Shown here: positions 50,797 through 51,737 of the stretch, piece by piece
How positions within the stretch are numbered: position 1 is the stretch's first letter
Layout: every line of letters starts with the position of its first letter
Origin: Candidatus Dactylopiibacterium sp.
Lineage (GTDB): Bacteria; Pseudomonadota; Gammaproteobacteria; Burkholderiales; Rhodocyclaceae
Length of the DNA: 51,737 nt
Direction: 5' to 3'
Assembly (NCBI GenBank): GCA_031119555.1
Contig: JAVHXQ010000024.1
Location: 1-51,737 of the forward strand
Translations under genes and position numbers: made by a program
Notes under the pieces: generated by a model
Told to the model about the DNA's origin: nothing
The model's database searches: none
Seen by the model: the letters and a program-made list of their open reading frames with translations, nothing else

Positions 50797-51099
50797 ATGT
50801 ATCTTCCTTGGTCCGGGAGGTAGGGAGGGTCAGGCTGGTATTCCGCCCGCATGTGCGGGCACGTTGGGGTCAGGCGGGTGAAGACTTTGACGGGATATGC
50901 TTTTTAGTATGCGAAAAAATATTGTAGATCAATAATTTTGCGGGACTGATGGGCGCTTTGTGTCCATTGGTGACAGGCTTGGCGGGCCGCTGCACATGCC
51001 ATCGCACCCTGGCCGGGGGCGGGATGGGGCCTGCATGTGCCGGGGCGTTCGCAGTTGCGATAAAATCGCGGTTTTCCCTCTCAGGCAGCAGAAAGCAAG
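50797..51099. other. Divergent gap, XRE gene/lysC
   Basis: 303 bp. It holds the XRE promoter (separate entry) and, near 51061-51066, TAAAAT as the likely -10 of lysC, with no good -35. No further gene is visible. Confidence 0.5.
50904..50932 (-). promoter_or_regulatory. Promoter of the XRE-type gene
   Basis: On the minus strand TTGATC, a 17-base spacer and TACTAA form a sigma-70-like promoter in a strikingly AT-rich island. Two direct TATGC repeats (plus strand 50896-50900 and 50908-50912) flank and overlap the -10. Confidence 0.6.
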
Positions 51100-51737
51100 A
51101 TGGCGCTGATAGTCCAGAAGTACGGCGGCACGTCGGTGGGGTCTCCCGACAGGATCAAGAACGTTGCCCGGCGTGTGGCGCGTGCCCACGCGGAAGGCCA
51201 CCAACTGGTGGTCGTGGTGTCTGCGATGAGCGGCGAGACGAACCGGCTCATCGCTCTGGCCAAGGAAGTGCAGGCCCAGCCCGATCCGCGCGAGCTGGAC
51301 GTGGTGATCTCCACGGGCGAGCAGGTCACGATCGGCCTGCTCAGCATGGCGCTGCAGGCCGAGGGCATCAAGGCGCGCAGTTACACGGGCGCGCAGGTCC
51401 GGATCCTGACCGACAGCGCCTTCACCAAGGCGCGCATCCAGAAGATCGACGAGGAACGCATCCGCGCCGACCTGGACGAAGGCTGTGTGGTGGTGGTGGC
51501 GGGCTTCCAGGGGGTGGACGACCTGGGCAACATCACGACCCTGGGCCGCGGCGGCTCGGACACCACGGGCGTGGCAATCGCGGCGGCCCTGGGGGCGGAC
51601 GAGTGCCAGATCTATACCGATGTGGACGGTGTCTATACGACCGACCCGCGCATCGTGCCCGAGGCACGCAAGCTCAATCGCATCACCTTCGAGGAAATGC
51701 TCGAGATGGCGAGCCTGGGTTCCAAGGTGCTGCAGAT
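51100..51737 (+). CDS. lysC: Aspartate kinase LysC (5' part, runs off the window)
   Basis: The first ~212 codons are present; the reading frame is still open at the end. Aspartate kinase phosphorylates aspartate in the Lys/Thr/Met pathway. The start [20 protein letters not shown] contains the KYGGTSV nucleotide-binding motif; [46 protein letters not shown] and [18 protein letters not shown] follow, all catalytic-domain signatures. The regulatory ACT domains are outside. The ATG has only a weak ribosome-binding site (AGAAAG). Confidence 0.96.
   Translation, partial: MALIVQKYGGTSVGSPDRIKNVARRVARAHAEGHQLVVVVSAMSGETNRLIALAKEVQAQPDPRELDVVISTGEQVTIGLLSMALQAEGIKARSYTGAQVRILTDSAFTKARIQKIDEERIRADLDEGCVVVVAGFQGVDDLGNITTLGRGGSDTTGVAIAAALGADECQIYTDVDGVYTTDPRIVPEARKLNRITFEEMLEMASLGSKVLQ

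Overview
The window is about 52 kb of chromosome from a very GC-rich betaproteobacterium, most likely Burkholderiales (an Alcaligenaceae-like gene repertoire). This rests on the Imp/Vas-type T6SS genes, MipA/OmpV, rlmD, the Kdp system, the tRNA-Ser(UGA)/queD/lysC neighbourhood and codon use saturated in G and C. Most of the window is dense core or semi-core genes. The exceptions, all visibly poorer in G+C by eye, are the first ~1.2 kb and ~44.4-48.5 kb.

Layout. 1-12.1 kb: the 3' part of a type VI secretion cluster, with tandem Tli4-like immunity genes, a PAAR spike tip, an unknown membrane protein and tssM-tssA-tssF-tssG-tssJ-tssE; tssBCKLHD and vgrG would have to lie outside. 12.2-27.2 kb: TfoX_N protein, small coiled-coil/TM protein, a soluble LacI-like/MCP fusion chemoreceptor, a FemAB-like acyltransferase, an osmC-lipoamide dehydrogenase pair, a FIST-histidine kinase pair, an Ala/Pro-rich lipoprotein, rlmD, a Bax-inhibitor-1 protein, a Cache-GGDEF cyclase and an AbrB-type membrane protein. 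27.6-36 kb: a minus-strand kdpABC-(EIIA)-kdpDE operon with a PTS EIIA gene inserted before kdpD. 36.4-43 kb: cupin, 6-phosphogluconate dehydrogenase, a two-component pair, an orphan ParS/MbcA-like protein, MipA/OmpV, a SMI1/KNR4-like gene overlapping a small HNH-like gene, and a DUF1232 protein.

The two most interesting regions are adjacent. At 43.1-44.4 kb a YjhX/TopAI-type gyrase/topoisomerase-inhibitor toxin gene is followed by a YjhP-type methyltransferase without the YjhQ antitoxin gene found between them in E. coli. Its leader holds an 8-codon upstream ORF whose last codons can pair perfectly (9 bp) with the sequence abutting the toxin Shine-Dalgarno, a layout suggesting antibiotic- or stall-sensing attenuation. 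At 44.6-48.1 kb lies a complete His-Xaa-Ser (Hxs) system on the minus strand: hxsA (secreted precursor with seven tandem His-Xaa-Ser units), hxsD, and radical SAM maturases hxsB and hxsC. A terminator-like hairpin separates the precursor gene from the maturation genes. This system has been defined computationally but, as far as I know, its product chemistry is unsettled.

The right end (48.5-51.7 kb) holds a frameshifted remnant, a DUF5710 protein, tRNA-Ser(UGA), queD, a small XRE-type regulator and the start of lysC, which runs off the window.
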